Below, piece by piece: positions 33,571 to 42,667 of a stretch of 64,000 nt of DNA (positions within the stretch are counted from its first letter, which is position 1; every line of letters begins with the position of its first letter). Source of the DNA: Paenibacillus sinensis (lineage in GTDB: Bacteria; Bacillota; Bacilli; Paenibacillales; Paenibacillaceae); contig NZ_JAHCMB010000241.1 in the NCBI RefSeq assembly GCF_019904155.1, positions 95,381-159,380 of the forward strand, in the 5' to 3' direction. The notes under the pieces were generated by a model that saw nothing but the letters and a program-made list of their open reading frames with translations, was not told the DNA's origin and searched no databases. Position numbers and translations under genes: made by a program.

Positions 33571-35289
33571 TTACCCGTACAGGGATATGCCGTACAACAG
33601 CGCTGCGGCGAGCAGTACGATGATCAGGGCGAGCGTGTCTTTCCGCCGCCATTTCAGCTGAAGCCAGGGAGTGCGGGGCTTGTCCGGATCATAGCCTCTT
33701 GCCTCGATGGCGGTGGACAGCTCATCGCCCATGGTAATGACCTGCAGCACAAGAGGAACGGCCATCAACGAGAGCCGTCTTGGCGTCCACCGCGCCGGTC
33801 CGCGCCGCTTGCGCCCTCCCCGCGAAGCCAGTGCAAGGCGAAGTTCATCCACAGTCCCGAGCACCCAGGGTACGAACTGAAGCGTGACGGATACGGCCAG
33901 CGACCAATTCCGAGTACGGACGCCGAATCTGCGCAGCGGGGAGATGACCCACTCCAGCCCTTCCCGCAGCGGGGCGCCTGACGTCGTCTCCGTGAAGATA
34001 AAGCCGAGCGACATAAGCAGCAGGAGCTTCAGCACAGCGAGGCCGCCCTTCTCGGCGCCCTCCGCCGAGAAGGCCAGACTGCCGGAGGATGTGCTCCAAT
34101 AGAAGGCGGACAGCAGCCACAGCAGCAGGAACATGGGCAGGAACGGCCGGTAGAACCAGCGGGCCCGCTTCCGCGAGATCCCCCCTGCGGCCAGCAGCGC
34201 CCCGGTCATCAGAGCGGCGAGGATGAGCGGGAGGAAGTCCTTCATGCCCAGAAGGACTAGCGACCCCAGCGCCATGGCCAGCCACTTGACGCGGGGGTCC
34301 AGCGACCGGACCTTGGCCCCGGTCATCGGCCTGACCGCCGGCTTGTCCAGACCGCCGGCGGGCTGCCCGGACGCATCTGCCGCGTCCGGGAGCATCGCGC
34401 GTCCGCCGCCTCCGGACGCGCTCCCGCCGGGCGGCGGCGCGCCAAGCGGTGCCGCCGCGGCGTCCCGGGGACGCTTCGCGCCGTCCCCGGGATAGGCCAG
34501 CCGGCCCGCAAGCGCGTCCGGCAGCCCGGCAGTGCTCGCGGGCAGCGCGTCCAGCAGCCCGCGCTCCATCAGCATCCGGCCGATCCGGATATAGGCCGGA
34601 GGGGCAAGCCCCGCGTCTTCGAGCACGCGGGGCTCTTCCCACAAGCCGGCGGGCGGGCCGGCGTAGCGAAGCCGTCCCTGCGCCAGGACGGCGGCCTGGT
34701 CCGCGAGCGGCATGAAGGCGTCCAGATCGTGGGTGGCAGCCACGATGGTGTAGCCAGCCTCGCGGAGCTCGCGCACGGTTTCGAGCAGGCCCCGCGCAGC
34801 CTGCGGATCAAGGCCGGCCGTCGGCTCGTCCAGCAGCAGCAGGGACGGCCTCGGAGCGAGCGCCCCGGCGATGCACACGCGGCGCTTCTCGCCGCCGCTC
34901 AGCAGATAGGGCGAGCGCGGGCCATAGCTGTCCGGCGCAAGGCCGGCCTGGCTGAGCGCCCGCTCTGCCTCGAGGCTCCGCTGCGGCTGCCGGATGCCGG
35001 ACTGCTCCAGGCCGTACTCGACGTCTTTCAGCACCGTTCCGCCGAACAGCTGGCTCTCGGGATGCTGAAAGACGATAGTGACGGAAGGGGAGGAGGCCTC
35101 CTCCGAATAAGCGATTGTGCCGCCGGAAGGCTCGGCAAGTCCGGCCAGCAGGCGCAGCAGAGTCGATTTGCCGCTTCCTGTCATGCCGCACAGCACCGTC
35201 AGGCTGCCTTTCGGAAGCTCCAGGTCAATATCCGTCAGGGCGGGGAGGGGGCCGTAGCGATAGGATACGGCGGTTAGCTGAACCGGCAT
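33571..35289 (-). CDS. ECF transporter ATPase-transmembrane fusion (EcfA-EcfT)
   Basis: 572 residues. Residues 1-230 are an ABC ATPase (Walker A GMTGSGKST, signature LLSGGEKRRVCIAGAL, Walker B LLLLDEPTAGLD). About 100 Ala/Pro/Gly-rich linker residues follow. Residues about 330-572 are an EcfT-type membrane protein with five to six segments and the ARG coupling motifs (LASRGG, IEARGYDP). EcfA and EcfT are normally separate proteins, so this fusion is notable. It overlaps the upstream ATPase gene by 16 bp. Confidence 0.88.
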   Translation of the reverse strand: MPVQLTAVSYRYGPLPALTDIDLELPKGSLTVLCGMTGSGKSTLLRLLAGLAEPSGGTIAYSEEASSPSVTIVFQHPESQLFGGTVLKDVEYGLEQSGIRQPQRSLEAERALSQAGLAPDSYGPRSPYLLSGGEKRRVCIAGALAPRPSLLLLDEPTAGLDPQAARGLLETVRELREAGYTIVAATHDLDAFMPLADQAAVLAQGRLRYAGPPAGLWEEPRVLEDAGLAPPAYIRIGRMLMERGLLDALPASTAGLPDALAGRLAYPGDGAKRPRDAAAAPLGAPPPGGSASGGGGRAMLPDAADASGQPAGGLDKPAVRPMTGAKVRSLDPRVKWLAMALGSLVLLGMKDFLPLILAALMTGALLAAGGISRKRARWFYRPFLPMFLLLWLLSAFYWSTSSGSLAFSAEGAEKGGLAVLKLLLLMSLGFIFTETTSGAPLREGLEWVISPLRRFGVRTRNWSLAVSVTLQFVPWVLGTVDELRLALASRGGRKRRGPARWTPRRLSLMAVPLVLQVITMGDELSTAIEARGYDPDKPRTPWLQLKWRRKDTLALIIVLLAAALLYGISLYG

Positions 35290-36098
35290 AGGGCTTCCTC
35301 CAGTTCGCGCTCAGTCAGCGGGAGCTGTTCTTGCGGCCAGCCGCCGTCCTGCATAACCCGTCCGACCGCCACGGCAGGCGGGTCCTCCCAGCCAAGCTCT
35401 GCCGGCAGCCCGGAGCCGTAGAAGAGGCCGCGGGGGCTGCCGTCGTACAGAAGCCGGCCCTGCTCCAGCACGAGCGCCCGTTCACCGGCTGCCAGCTCTT
35501 CCATCCGCTGCGTCACCCACAGAACGGTAACGCCTTTCTTCCAGAGATCCCGTGCGAGTGCGAAGATGCGGTCCCGGGAGAGAGGGTCCAGCATGGAGGT
35601 CGCCTCGTCGAAGATCAGCAGCTCCGGCTCCAGCGCCATGCAGCAGGCGATCGCCAGCCGCTGCCGCTCTCCGCCCGACAGCTCCTCCACGGGTATGGCG
35701 GCCTTGTCCTCAAGGCCTGCCAGCTTCAGTGCCCGTGTTACCGACAGACGCATCTCCCCTCCGGGAATCCCCCGGTTCTCCAGGCCGAAGGCGACATCTT
35801 CCTCAGGAGTCGATCCGATCGTCTGGGACAGAGGGTTCTGAAAGACGGTCTGAACCATCTGCTTGACCAGCCTCCGGTTGCGGGGGGAACGCAGATCGAG
35901 GCCGTTCGTCGCGACCTCGCCGGCAGTAGGGAGAAGCAGCCCGTTCAGAATGCGGACAAGGCTGGATTTTCCGCTCCCGTTCGCCCCGGTTACACTTACC
36001 CACTCTCCTTTTTCTATATGCAAATCGATATCGTGAAGCACAGGCAGAACACGCTGGCCGTCCCGGAGGGACAGGCTCAGGCCGCTGGCATGAATCAT
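35274..36098 (-). CDS. ecfA: ECF transporter ATPase (EcfA)
   Basis: 274 residues. Walker A GANGSGKSSL near residue 38, signature ELSGGERQRLAIACCMAL, Walker B LLIFDEATSMLD. The Q-loop VFQNPLSQTIGSTPEEDVAFGLEN is typical of EcfA. It pairs with the fused EcfA-EcfT to form the energising module. The divergent bioY gene likely supplies a substrate subunit, but ECF modules are often shared. Confidence 0.9.
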   Translation of the reverse strand: MIHASGLSLSLRDGQRVLPVLHDIDLHIEKGEWVSVTGANGSGKSSLVRILNGLLLPTAGEVATNGLDLRSPRNRRLVKQMVQTVFQNPLSQTIGSTPEEDVAFGLENRGIPGGEMRLSVTRALKLAGLEDKAAIPVEELSGGERQRLAIACCMALEPELLIFDEATSMLDPLSRDRIFALARDLWKKGVTVLWVTQRMEELAAGERALVLEQGRLLYDGSPRGLFYGSGLPAELGWEDPPAVAVGRVMQDGGWPQEQLPLTERELEEALCRFS

Positions 36099-36317
36099 AA
36101 CGGTTCGACTCTCTTTCCGGAATGGGTTATCGCGTTTAATAGATTCATATTTTACATAATTTAGTTAAGGAGAACGCGCGCTGTCCATAGGACATCGCAG
36201 GCGTGCAACCCCGATTATATCAAATTAACGCATTGATGTATTGCGGTACGGATGGTATATTGGTTCGGGTACATGTTACACCTACTAGAACCAAGAAGAA
36301 ATGGAGGAACATGCACG

Positions 36318-36935
36318 ATGAATAAATGGTCCCTGCGCGGGCTGATTTTCAGCGCGCTCTTCGCGGGCGTCATGATCGCTCTAAGCTCCATGAAGGTGAA
36401 TCTTCCGTTCTCGACCGTGCCGATCACGCTGCAGACGCTGGCCGTCATGCTGGCCGGCTCCATCCTTGGCGCCAGATACGGAGCGCTTGCCGTCCTGATC
36501 GTTCTCGGGCTGACAGCAGCCGGATTTCCTGTTCTGGCCGGAAGAGGCGGCATTTCCGTTCTCGTCGGGCCAACGGCGGGCTTCATTTGGTCCTGGCCCT
36601 TTGCGGCCGCTCTGATCGGGTGGTTCGCCCAGCGGATGACGCAGAGCCGGTATACGTTCGCGAAGCTCCTTATTGTGAATATTGTTTTCGGCTCTCTGCT
36701 GGTGTATCCGGCCGGCGTGGCCTGGCTGGCTCATTCGGTGCCTTCCCTCGATACGCTCTATAAGGCACTGGTTGCCGGCATGCTGCCGTTCCTGCCGGGC
36801 GATTTCCTGAAAGCGGCTTTGTGCGCTTCGGTCGCCGCCGGTGTATGGAAAGTATATCCGATCGAACGGATTGTGGGCAGCCGGAAGGCCTCCGCTTGGT
36901 CCGGCAGCGATTCCTCTGCCGTGAAAGGTCAATAA
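36318..36935 (+). CDS. bioY: Biotin transporter S-component BioY
   Basis: 205 residues, six membrane segments. VNLPFSTVPITLQTLAVMLAGSILGARYGALAV and GGISVLVGPTAGFIWSWP are BioY signatures. It binds biotin and docks on the ECF module encoded divergently. The ATG at 36318 lies ten bases after GGAGG. I could not see a convincing BirA operator in the 220-bp divergent region. Confidence 0.92.
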   Translation: MNKWSLRGLIFSALFAGVMIALSSMKVNLPFSTVPITLQTLAVMLAGSILGARYGALAVLIVLGLTAAGFPVLAGRGGISVLVGPTAGFIWSWPFAAALIGWFAQRMTQSRYTFAKLLIVNIVFGSLLVYPAGVAWLAHSVPSLDTLYKALVAGMLPFLPGDFLKAALCASVAAGVWKVYPIERIVGSRKASAWSGSDSSAVKGQ

Positions 36936-36953
36936 TATCATCAATCACACCCG

Positions 36954-37000
36954 AAAGCCCCGTCCCTTCCGCATTACAGAATGCGAAGGGACGGGGCTTT
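36954..37000 (+). terminator. Terminator after bioY
   Basis: A stem of about 21 bp: AAAGCCCCGTCCCTTC... (36954-36975) against ...GAAGGGACGGGGCTTT (36980-37000), one bulged base. The T-tract is short. The 195 bp beyond it hold no gene. Confidence 0.7.
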
Positions 37001-37195
37001 GTTCAAGAATAGCAAATATCTCATTTGGATAGCTGCGTGCCTCACTGAATCCTCCAATTGCGACAGGGTCTGTCCTGGGATTAGATCCGGGATCAGGTCA
37101 AGCGCTGGTTTGTATCTCGCAAATGCCCGCGTCCGCAAGCCGCGGGCAGGCATTCTCCTTGATCCTGTTGCTGTTATTCTGCATAACGCTTCGGC

Positions 37196-38761
37196 TTACT
37201 CCCGACTGCCTGCTCCCTTGCAGGCAGCTATATCATTATGCGTGTTATTTTGTGCGTGATTACGTGTGTTGACCGCTAAAGCCTCTTCTTTCTCGCCCGA
37301 CGGGTCCACCGGGAGACACCAGACGGACACTCCGCCGCCGCTTACAGGGAAGACAGCCCAGCCGTCTTCACCGATCTTGACCGTCTCCTTGCGGCCCAGC
37401 GTCAGATCGCTCCAGGTCTGTCCGGCGCGTTCCTTCCCGACGAACATGCGCTTCTCGCCATTGTCGCCGTTCGAGACGACAACTGCGCATCCGGAGCCGG
37501 GGGCTTCCTCCGTTCCGCGTCTCACCCAGCCGATCGTATTGGGGTGGTCGAAATAGTCATTCTGCTCACCGTAAGCTCTATAGTACCTCGCGCACAGCAG
37601 GCGATCGATGATTTCGCGCTTGCCCGGAACGGGCGTCGGCCCGCCGATGCCGTAATAGTCGCCGTAGAAGACGACGGGATAACCGTCCTGCCGGAGCAGA
37701 ATCAGCGCATACGCGCTGGGCTTGAACCAGTCGCCGACCCAGGACTCCAGCGATTCATGGGGCTGGGAGTCGTGGTTGTCGACGAAGGTGACGGCGTGGG
37801 TCGGGTGGGTCTGAACGAGCGTGTCATTGAAAATGGTGCTCAGATTGAAATTCCGGCCCGCCAGCGAAGCCGCATGGAATTTGTAGTGCAGGGCGACGTC
37901 GAACAGATCGATTTGATAATCTACCGTGTCCAGGAAGTTTCGGGTCGCTTGAAGATCCGAATTCCAGAATTCCCCTACTATATAGAAGTCTTCGCCGCGC
38001 TTATGGGCCATTTCGGCTGCAAATTCCCGGATGAACTCATGATTGATATGCTTGATGGCGTCAAGCCGGTATCCGCTGCACTGGAGCGTATCGACCAGCC
38101 ATTTTCCCCATTCCAGCATCTCTTCGCGGACAACCGGATGACCGTAATCGATATTGGCGAACATCAGGTAATCGTAGTTCCCGAATTCACCGTCTACGTT
38201 CTGGTTCCAATCCTTGTTCTCCCCGATAATCTTGTAGATTCCGGTTCTTCCTACCCTGGCGTCGTAATCGGTGCCGTTAAAATGCTCGAAATTCCATTTG
38301 AAGGCAGAGTACGTATCGCCTCTTCCGGGGAAAGTGAACTTGGTCCAGCCTTCGATTTCAAACGGCTCCGAGATGACCTGAAGCCGGTTGTTCCGATCGA
38401 CCTCGACCACCCTGAAGACCTCCGTCTCATCGGCCCCGGCCTTATGATTCATCACCAGATCGACGTATACGGCGATTCCTTGCCGTTGACATTCGACGAT
38501 TGCGTCGATCAATTCCTGCTTGGTTCCATATTTGGTACGCACAGTGCCTTTTTGGTCGAACTCGCCCAGATCGTACAGATCGTAGACCCCGTACCCGGTT
38601 TCCTCCACAGACAGCGCTTTGGTTACAGGCGGCACCCATACCGAATCGATTCCGGCGCTTTTCAGCTCGGGCGCGAGCTTCGCTAGCCGCTTCCAGTGCT
38701 CGCCGTCGGCGGCCACATGCCACTCGAAGAACTGCATCATCGTATGATTCCGCTTCATCAT
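37196..38761 (-). CDS. Cytoplasmic alpha-amylase (GH13)
   Basis: 521 residues, no signal peptide. GH13 catalytic residues are in YRLDAIKH (nucleophile Asp), YIVGEFWN (acid Glu) and FVDNHDSQ (Asp). The start TMMQFFEWHVAADGEHW is typical of the intracellular bacterial GH13 amylases. It hydrolyses internal alpha-1,4 bonds of maltodextrins or glycogen. The last 30 residues (KEEALAVNTRNHAQ...) look like a non-conserved extension. The ATG at 38761 follows AGGGGGC. The DUF72 gene lies 60 bp upstream. Confidence 0.9.
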   Translation of the reverse strand: MMKRNHTMMQFFEWHVAADGEHWKRLAKLAPELKSAGIDSVWVPPVTKALSVEETGYGVYDLYDLGEFDQKGTVRTKYGTKQELIDAIVECQRQGIAVYVDLVMNHKAGADETEVFRVVEVDRNNRLQVISEPFEIEGWTKFTFPGRGDTYSAFKWNFEHFNGTDYDARVGRTGIYKIIGENKDWNQNVDGEFGNYDYLMFANIDYGHPVVREEMLEWGKWLVDTLQCSGYRLDAIKHINHEFIREFAAEMAHKRGEDFYIVGEFWNSDLQATRNFLDTVDYQIDLFDVALHYKFHAASLAGRNFNLSTIFNDTLVQTHPTHAVTFVDNHDSQPHESLESWVGDWFKPSAYALILLRQDGYPVVFYGDYYGIGGPTPVPGKREIIDRLLCARYYRAYGEQNDYFDHPNTIGWVRRGTEEAPGSGCAVVVSNGDNGEKRMFVGKERAGQTWSDLTLGRKETVKIGEDGWAVFPVSGGGVSVWCLPVDPSGEKEEALAVNTRNHAQNNTHNDIAACKGAGSRE

Positions 38762-38821
38762 GGTTCGCCCCCTGCTTCGTAATTGAAATTCACAGCTGAT
38801 TAATATGTCGATCATATCGGG

Positions 38822-39673
38822 TTATGGGCTGAACAGATCCAGCTGGAGTGGGGCAAGTCCGCCGTCTTCCTCGCCGAGAAGACTCTGAAGCTCCTTGGCG
38901 TTGGGGGTGGCGTCGCCGGCCGAGTTGTTGTTGAATACCACGTAGACATTCCGCGACCCGCGCTCAAGCTCCCTCAGGCGTTCCCGCCATTCCGTCAGCT
39001 CTTCCGTATTGTACCGGTACAGATAGCGCAGCTTCCGCCAGTCGGGATGACTGCTCTGCTGCCAGCCCTTGGTATTGCGGCCGTGCATGCGCACATAGGT
39101 GGCTTCCTCCGAGGTGGCGACCGCCACGATCGGGATGGAGCCGATTCCGGCCTGGGGTTCATCGACGACGGTATGAATCCAGCCCTCTTTTTTCATAAAT
39201 TCAAGCGTTCGATCGCGGTACTGCGGACTGTACCAGGTGGAATTGCGGAATTCAAGCGCGCAAGGAACATCCTTCATGCGTTCTTTCGTTTCACGGAGCA
39301 TATCCACATTCTCTTTCGTGCAGTCGAACCACGGCGGGTATTGAAAAAGCGTCATCGTCAGCTTGCCGGCTTCAATAGCCGGTTCGATTGAAGTATGAAA
39401 CGCCTGGAACATGTCCTCGGCCGTATCGAAATAATTGGTTTTGCCCCGCAGATGCCCGGTCATGCCCTGGTAAGCCTTGACGATGAATCCGAAGCCCTCG
39501 GGCGTCTGGCTAACCCATTTCACGAAGTTCTTGACCGGCTGAACGGCATAGAAGGAGCTGTCGATCTCCACGATTGAAAAATGCGAGCTGTATGCGGGCA
39601 GGCGGCCTTCGGGCCTCACCTTGCCGTACAGTTCTTCGTGATCGCCGAATCCCGTCAGACCGATCTTGATCAT
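38822..39673 (-). CDS. DUF72 (UPF0759, YunF-like) protein
   Basis: 283 residues. Begins MIKIGLTGFGDHEELYG and contains FSIVEIDSSFYAVQPVKNFVKWVSQTPEGFGF, ALEFRNSTWY and VYVVFNNNSAGDA, all characteristic of the DUF72 TIM-barrel family of unknown function. The ATG at 39673 is behind a perfect AAGGAGGGGG, so the upstream in-frame extension is not used. Likely cotranscribed with the amylase. Confidence 0.88.
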   Translation of the reverse strand: MIKIGLTGFGDHEELYGKVRPEGRLPAYSSHFSIVEIDSSFYAVQPVKNFVKWVSQTPEGFGFIVKAYQGMTGHLRGKTNYFDTAEDMFQAFHTSIEPAIEAGKLTMTLFQYPPWFDCTKENVDMLRETKERMKDVPCALEFRNSTWYSPQYRDRTLEFMKKEGWIHTVVDEPQAGIGSIPIVAVATSEEATYVRMHGRNTKGWQQSSHPDWRKLRYLYRYNTEELTEWRERLRELERGSRNVYVVFNNNSAGDATPNAKELQSLLGEEDGGLAPLQLDLFSP

Positions 39674-39865
39674 GGGCTCCCCCTCCTTTTTCCTATTCTT
39701 GGCATAAAGTTCCTCGAACATTACCTGCATATCCCTATTTAAACGTAAAAGGGGAGAGAGCAAACAGGCCTCTGCATGTTGCCTCCGCAGGCCATACCGG
39801 GGGAAATGGATCACTACGGCTTTAGGTATGGCGTATATCCGCCCAGAGCAAAGACCGCCAACAGC

Positions 39866-39898
39866 AAAGACCGCCTTCCCGTTCGGAAGACGGTCTTG
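39866..39898 (-). terminator. Hairpin after the GGDEF gene
   Basis: AAGACCG (39867-39873) pairs with CGGTCTT (39891-39897), with TTCC/GGAA inside the loop region. On the minus strand only TTTG follows, so it is weak. Confidence 0.45.
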
Positions 39899-39910
39899 CG
39901 CATACCGGCT

Positions 39911-41530
39911 CTACTCGGTTGCCGCCTTGGCATAGGCCGCATTGCTGTCAGGGAACCGGACAAGACCATGCTCTCCGGCAAGATGTACCGAGTTGCGTCC
40001 GCTCCGTTTGGATGCGTACAGCGCATGATCCGCTTCCTTCAGCAGCTCCTCAAGCGGGTGCCCCGGCTCCGCGAAGGCGACGCCGAAGCTTACGGTTACG
40101 CTGATCCGTCCCTGAGGCAGCAGCAGACCTTCCGCTTCGACTGCCGCCCGAAGGGCATCGGCCAGCTTGGCCGCTTCCTCCAATGACGTATCCGGAAGGC
40201 ATAGCACGAATTCCTCGCCGCCATAGCGGCCGAAGATGTCGCCTTGGCGAAGAAGGCCCCGGCAGACATCTGTAATATGGCGGAGCGCCGTATCGCCGCA
40301 GCTGTGGCCGTAGCGGTCGTTGATGCTCTTGAAGTGATCGACGTCGAAGAGCGCCAGGGAGAGATTGCCGCCTTCGGCGTTGCGGCGTTCAAGCTCCCGG
40401 GCGCTTCGCTCCATAAAATGGAGGCGATTACATATACCGGTAAGGCTGTCCGTTGTCGCAAGCTGCCGCAGCTTGTCCTGCATCCGCTTGCGTTCCGTTA
40501 CGTCGATGAGCATAATCATCCGTCCGGCGATCTGGCCGCCCCGCTTGCGGACGGGCGAAGAGCGAATTTCATAGTAGCAGATGTCGCCGCCCTTCTCCCA
40601 TTCCAGCTCCCGTTCCTCCTGGACCAGGGGGTCCGCCTCCATCACATAGGCGACCGCGTCTTTGCCGGCTGTCAGAAACAGGCGGATGAGCGGATGGCCG
40701 ACGTAGGAAGAATCAAGCCCGCTGATCATGCCCGCCGCGGCCGGATTATAGTCGATCAGCCGGTCGGAGCGGTCCATGACGAGAACGCCGTCGCGCATGC
40801 TCTCGAACAGACTGCCGCGCGCAATCGGCGCCGCCGTCAGCATCCCCCTCGACAGAATGGCCCAAATATACAGGGTGGAGGTGACGCTCATGATGATCGG
40901 CACCGGGTCCATATTGTAAGGAGACAGGCCGATCAGATAGAGAAAGGCGCCGAGCGTCGGCAGGAACAGGCCGAGCAGCAGCGTCACGAGCTGGCGGCGG
41001 TACACCTGCTTCATGCGGTTCCACTGATACAGCATGACTACGGTTCCGGCCAGCAGGCATCCGAAGGTGAAGCTGCCGTGAACGATGTAAGCCGGACCCA
41101 TGACGATATCGGCCAGCGGGGCCGGTGAGTCGGTCCGCAAATACAAGGACTGGTAGAACAGATGATGGTAGTCGTTGGTCCAGACGAGCGCCGTCGTCAT
41201 GCAGGGGATGGAATAGAGCCAGATTAGCCGCGATTTGGTAATCAGCCTGTCCATTCCTACAAAATGAAGCACCATCAACAGGCTTGAAGGCGCGATAAAA
41301 GGCATCCCGATATATTCGACCTTGGTCCACAGGCTGATTTGCGACAGCGAGCCGCTCGACAGCTCAAAGGCGAAGGCGAAGGTATAGATGGCCGATGCGC
41401 AAGAGCTGACGATAAACGCCTTGATGCCGGAGAAGTCCGTATCCTTGAAGTAGGCGAAGAGGGCCAGCAGCACGTTTAGGACGCCCGATATGGCTACGAT
41501 GACAATATATGTGGAAATAAAAGTGCCGAT
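39911..41530 (-). CDS. Membrane GGDEF diguanylate cyclase with 7TM sensor and PAS
   Basis: Seven N-terminal membrane segments of the histidine-kinase N-terminal type, a PAS domain (LFESMRDGVLVMDRSDRLIDYNPAAAGM), then a GGDEF domain with intact RYGGEEFVLCLPD. It makes c-di-GMP. The start is unclear: a perfect AAAGGAGG (41547-41540) is followed nine bases later by an in-frame ATC (41530) and no ATG, GTG or TTG. A TTG at 41686 would add 52 unconserved-looking residues without a binding site. I place the start at the ATC provisionally. Confidence 0.85.
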   Translation of the reverse strand: MGTFISTYIVIVAISGVLNVLLALFAYFKDTDFSGIKAFIVSSCASAIYTFAFAFELSSGSLSQISLWTKVEYIGMPFIAPSSLLMVLHFVGMDRLITKSRLIWLYSIPCMTTALVWTNDYHHLFYQSLYLRTDSPAPLADIVMGPAYIVHGSFTFGCLLAGTVVMLYQWNRMKQVYRRQLVTLLLGLFLPTLGAFLYLIGLSPYNMDPVPIIMSVTSTLYIWAILSRGMLTAAPIARGSLFESMRDGVLVMDRSDRLIDYNPAAAGMISGLDSSYVGHPLIRLFLTAGKDAVAYVMEADPLVQEERELEWEKGGDICYYEIRSSPVRKRGGQIAGRMIMLIDVTERKRMQDKLRQLATTDSLTGICNRLHFMERSARELERRNAEGGNLSLALFDVDHFKSINDRYGHSCGDTALRHITDVCRGLLRQGDIFGRYGGEEFVLCLPDTSLEEAAKLADALRAAVEAEGLLLPQGRISVTVSFGVAFAEPGHPLEELLKEADHALYASKRSGRNSVHLAGEHGLVRFPDSNAAYAKAATE

Positions 41531-41567
41531 GAATAGGCGCCTCCTTTCGTAAAGGGCAAGTTGCGGA

Positions 41568-41611
41568 CAAAAGCCGGGACGGGCGGGTCCGTCCGGTCTT
41601 CCCGGCTTTTG
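41568..41611. terminator. Perfect hairpin in the leader of the GGDEF gene
   Basis: CAAAAGCCGGGA (41568-41579) is exactly inverted at 41600-41611, with GC-rich inner pairing and TTTT at the stem base on both strands. It lies 20 bp before the GGDEF ribosome binding site, so it could be an attenuator or the end of another transcript. Confidence 0.6.
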
Positions 41612-41776
41612 GTAGCGGAAGCGGCAAGCCTTGGGCTGACATGCATCTTTACTGGATATATCGGCAGACAGCCCGCTTTTTGACAATAAATCGAAAGAGG
41701 CTGGACAAAATGACGGAATTTCTGCACAGCTATTTTACTTTTTGTCTAGTGCCCGTGAAAGGGGGTCAGTGTAACA

Positions 41777-41793
41777 TGTTAGTTAAAGCTACA
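41777..41793. promoter_or_regulatory. TnrA/GlnR-like box 1 upstream of the pyrimidine ABC operon
   Basis: TGTTAGTTAAAGCTACA fits TGTNA-N7-TNACA with one mismatch (C for the T after N7). It lies about 90 bp upstream of the ATPase start. Confidence 0.5.
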
Positions 41794-41828
41794 TCGGATT
41801 TGGAGGTTTCGCGAAAATAATGATTTTA

Positions 41829-41845
41829 CGTCACTTAACATGACA
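41829..41845. promoter_or_regulatory. TnrA/GlnR-like box 2 upstream of the pyrimidine ABC operon
   Basis: On the minus strand TGTCATGTTAAGTGACG fits TGTNA-N7-TNACA with only the last base differing. Together with box 1 (52 bp apart, about five helical turns) it suggests nitrogen control. Confidence 0.5.
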
Positions 41846-41880
41846 TCAATACAAAAAATTCAGGAATAGGGGGAGTGGAG

Positions 41881-42663
41881 ATGTCACTTATTGCGACAAG
41901 AGTTCCTGAGATCCAATTGGAGAATGTGGAGATGCGCTATCAGACGGATACGGCGGAGGTTCTCGCTCTGCACCAGGTAAGTCTCGATATTGCCAAGGGA
42001 GAGTTTGTCTCGCTGCTCGGCCCGTCCGGCTGCGGCAAGACGACGCTGCTGAGATTGATGGCGGATCTGATCGAGCCGACGGGAGGACGGGTGACGGTAG
42101 CCGGCAAGAGCGCCAAGGAAGCCCGGCTTGCCCAGAAGTACGGCATCGTCTTCCAGAGCCCCGTTCTGTACGACTGGCGAAAGGTCAAGGACAACATTAC
42201 GCTGCCGCTGGAGCTGATGGGCGTCAAGAAGGCGCGCCGGGACGAGAAGGCGCTGGAACTGCTGGAGCTGGTGGGGCTTACGGGATTCGCCGACAAGTAT
42301 CCCTGGCAGCTTAGCGGCGGCATGCAGCAGCGTGTAGCCATCGCGCGGGCGCTCTCCATGGAGCCGGAAATTCTGCTTATGGATGAACCGTTCTCGGCAC
42401 TCGACGAGTTCACGCGAGAGCGCCTTAATGAAGAGCTTCTCTCCGTATGGAGCAAGGTGGGCAGTACAGTCGTGTTCGTCACGCACAGCATTCCGGAATC
42501 GATCTTCCTGTCCGACCGGGTATTCGTCCTGTCTCCGCATCCCGGACGCCTGTCGGCAATCGTCGACATCCCGCTCCCCCGTCCGCGGACAGCCGAAATG
42601 CGGAACAGCCCGAAATTTTTTGATCTGATCGCGGGCATTCGCGACAGCTTCGAGGGAGTGTAA
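41881..42663 (+). CDS. ABC transporter ATP-binding protein (pyrimidine/hydantoin-type importer)
   Basis: About 260 residues. Walker A GPSGCGKTT near residue 45, signature LSGGMQQRVAIARAL, Walker B ILLMDEPFSALD. It belongs to the SsuB/TauB/ThiZ-like group that energises importers of small organic compounds. The neighbours encode pyrimidine breakdown, so import of a pyrimidine or related amide is inferred. The ATG at 41881 lies seven bases after AGGGGG. Confidence 0.85.
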   Translation: MSLIATRVPEIQLENVEMRYQTDTAEVLALHQVSLDIAKGEFVSLLGPSGCGKTTLLRLMADLIEPTGGRVTVAGKSAKEARLAQKYGIVFQSPVLYDWRKVKDNITLPLELMGVKKARRDEKALELLELVGLTGFADKYPWQLSGGMQQRVAIARALSMEPEILLMDEPFSALDEFTRERLNEELLSVWSKVGSTVVFVTHSIPESIFLSDRVFVLSPHPGRLSAIVDIPLPRPRTAEMRNSPKFFDLIAGIRDSFEGV

Positions 42664-42667
42664 CGCT

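Noticed and set aside
36099..36317. BirA operator between ecfA and bioY
   Set aside because: No pair of TGTTAAC/GTTAACA-like arms with the right spacing was found.
36981..37259. 92-aa frame after bioY
   Set aside because: It begins inside the bioY terminator, lacks a binding site and overlaps the amylase 3' end.
41531..41690. c-di-GMP riboswitch in the leader of the GGDEF gene
   Set aside because: Checked for the conserved class I core (GCAAA..., GGACGCAAAGCC, GGUAG); none present, only a terminator-like hairpin.
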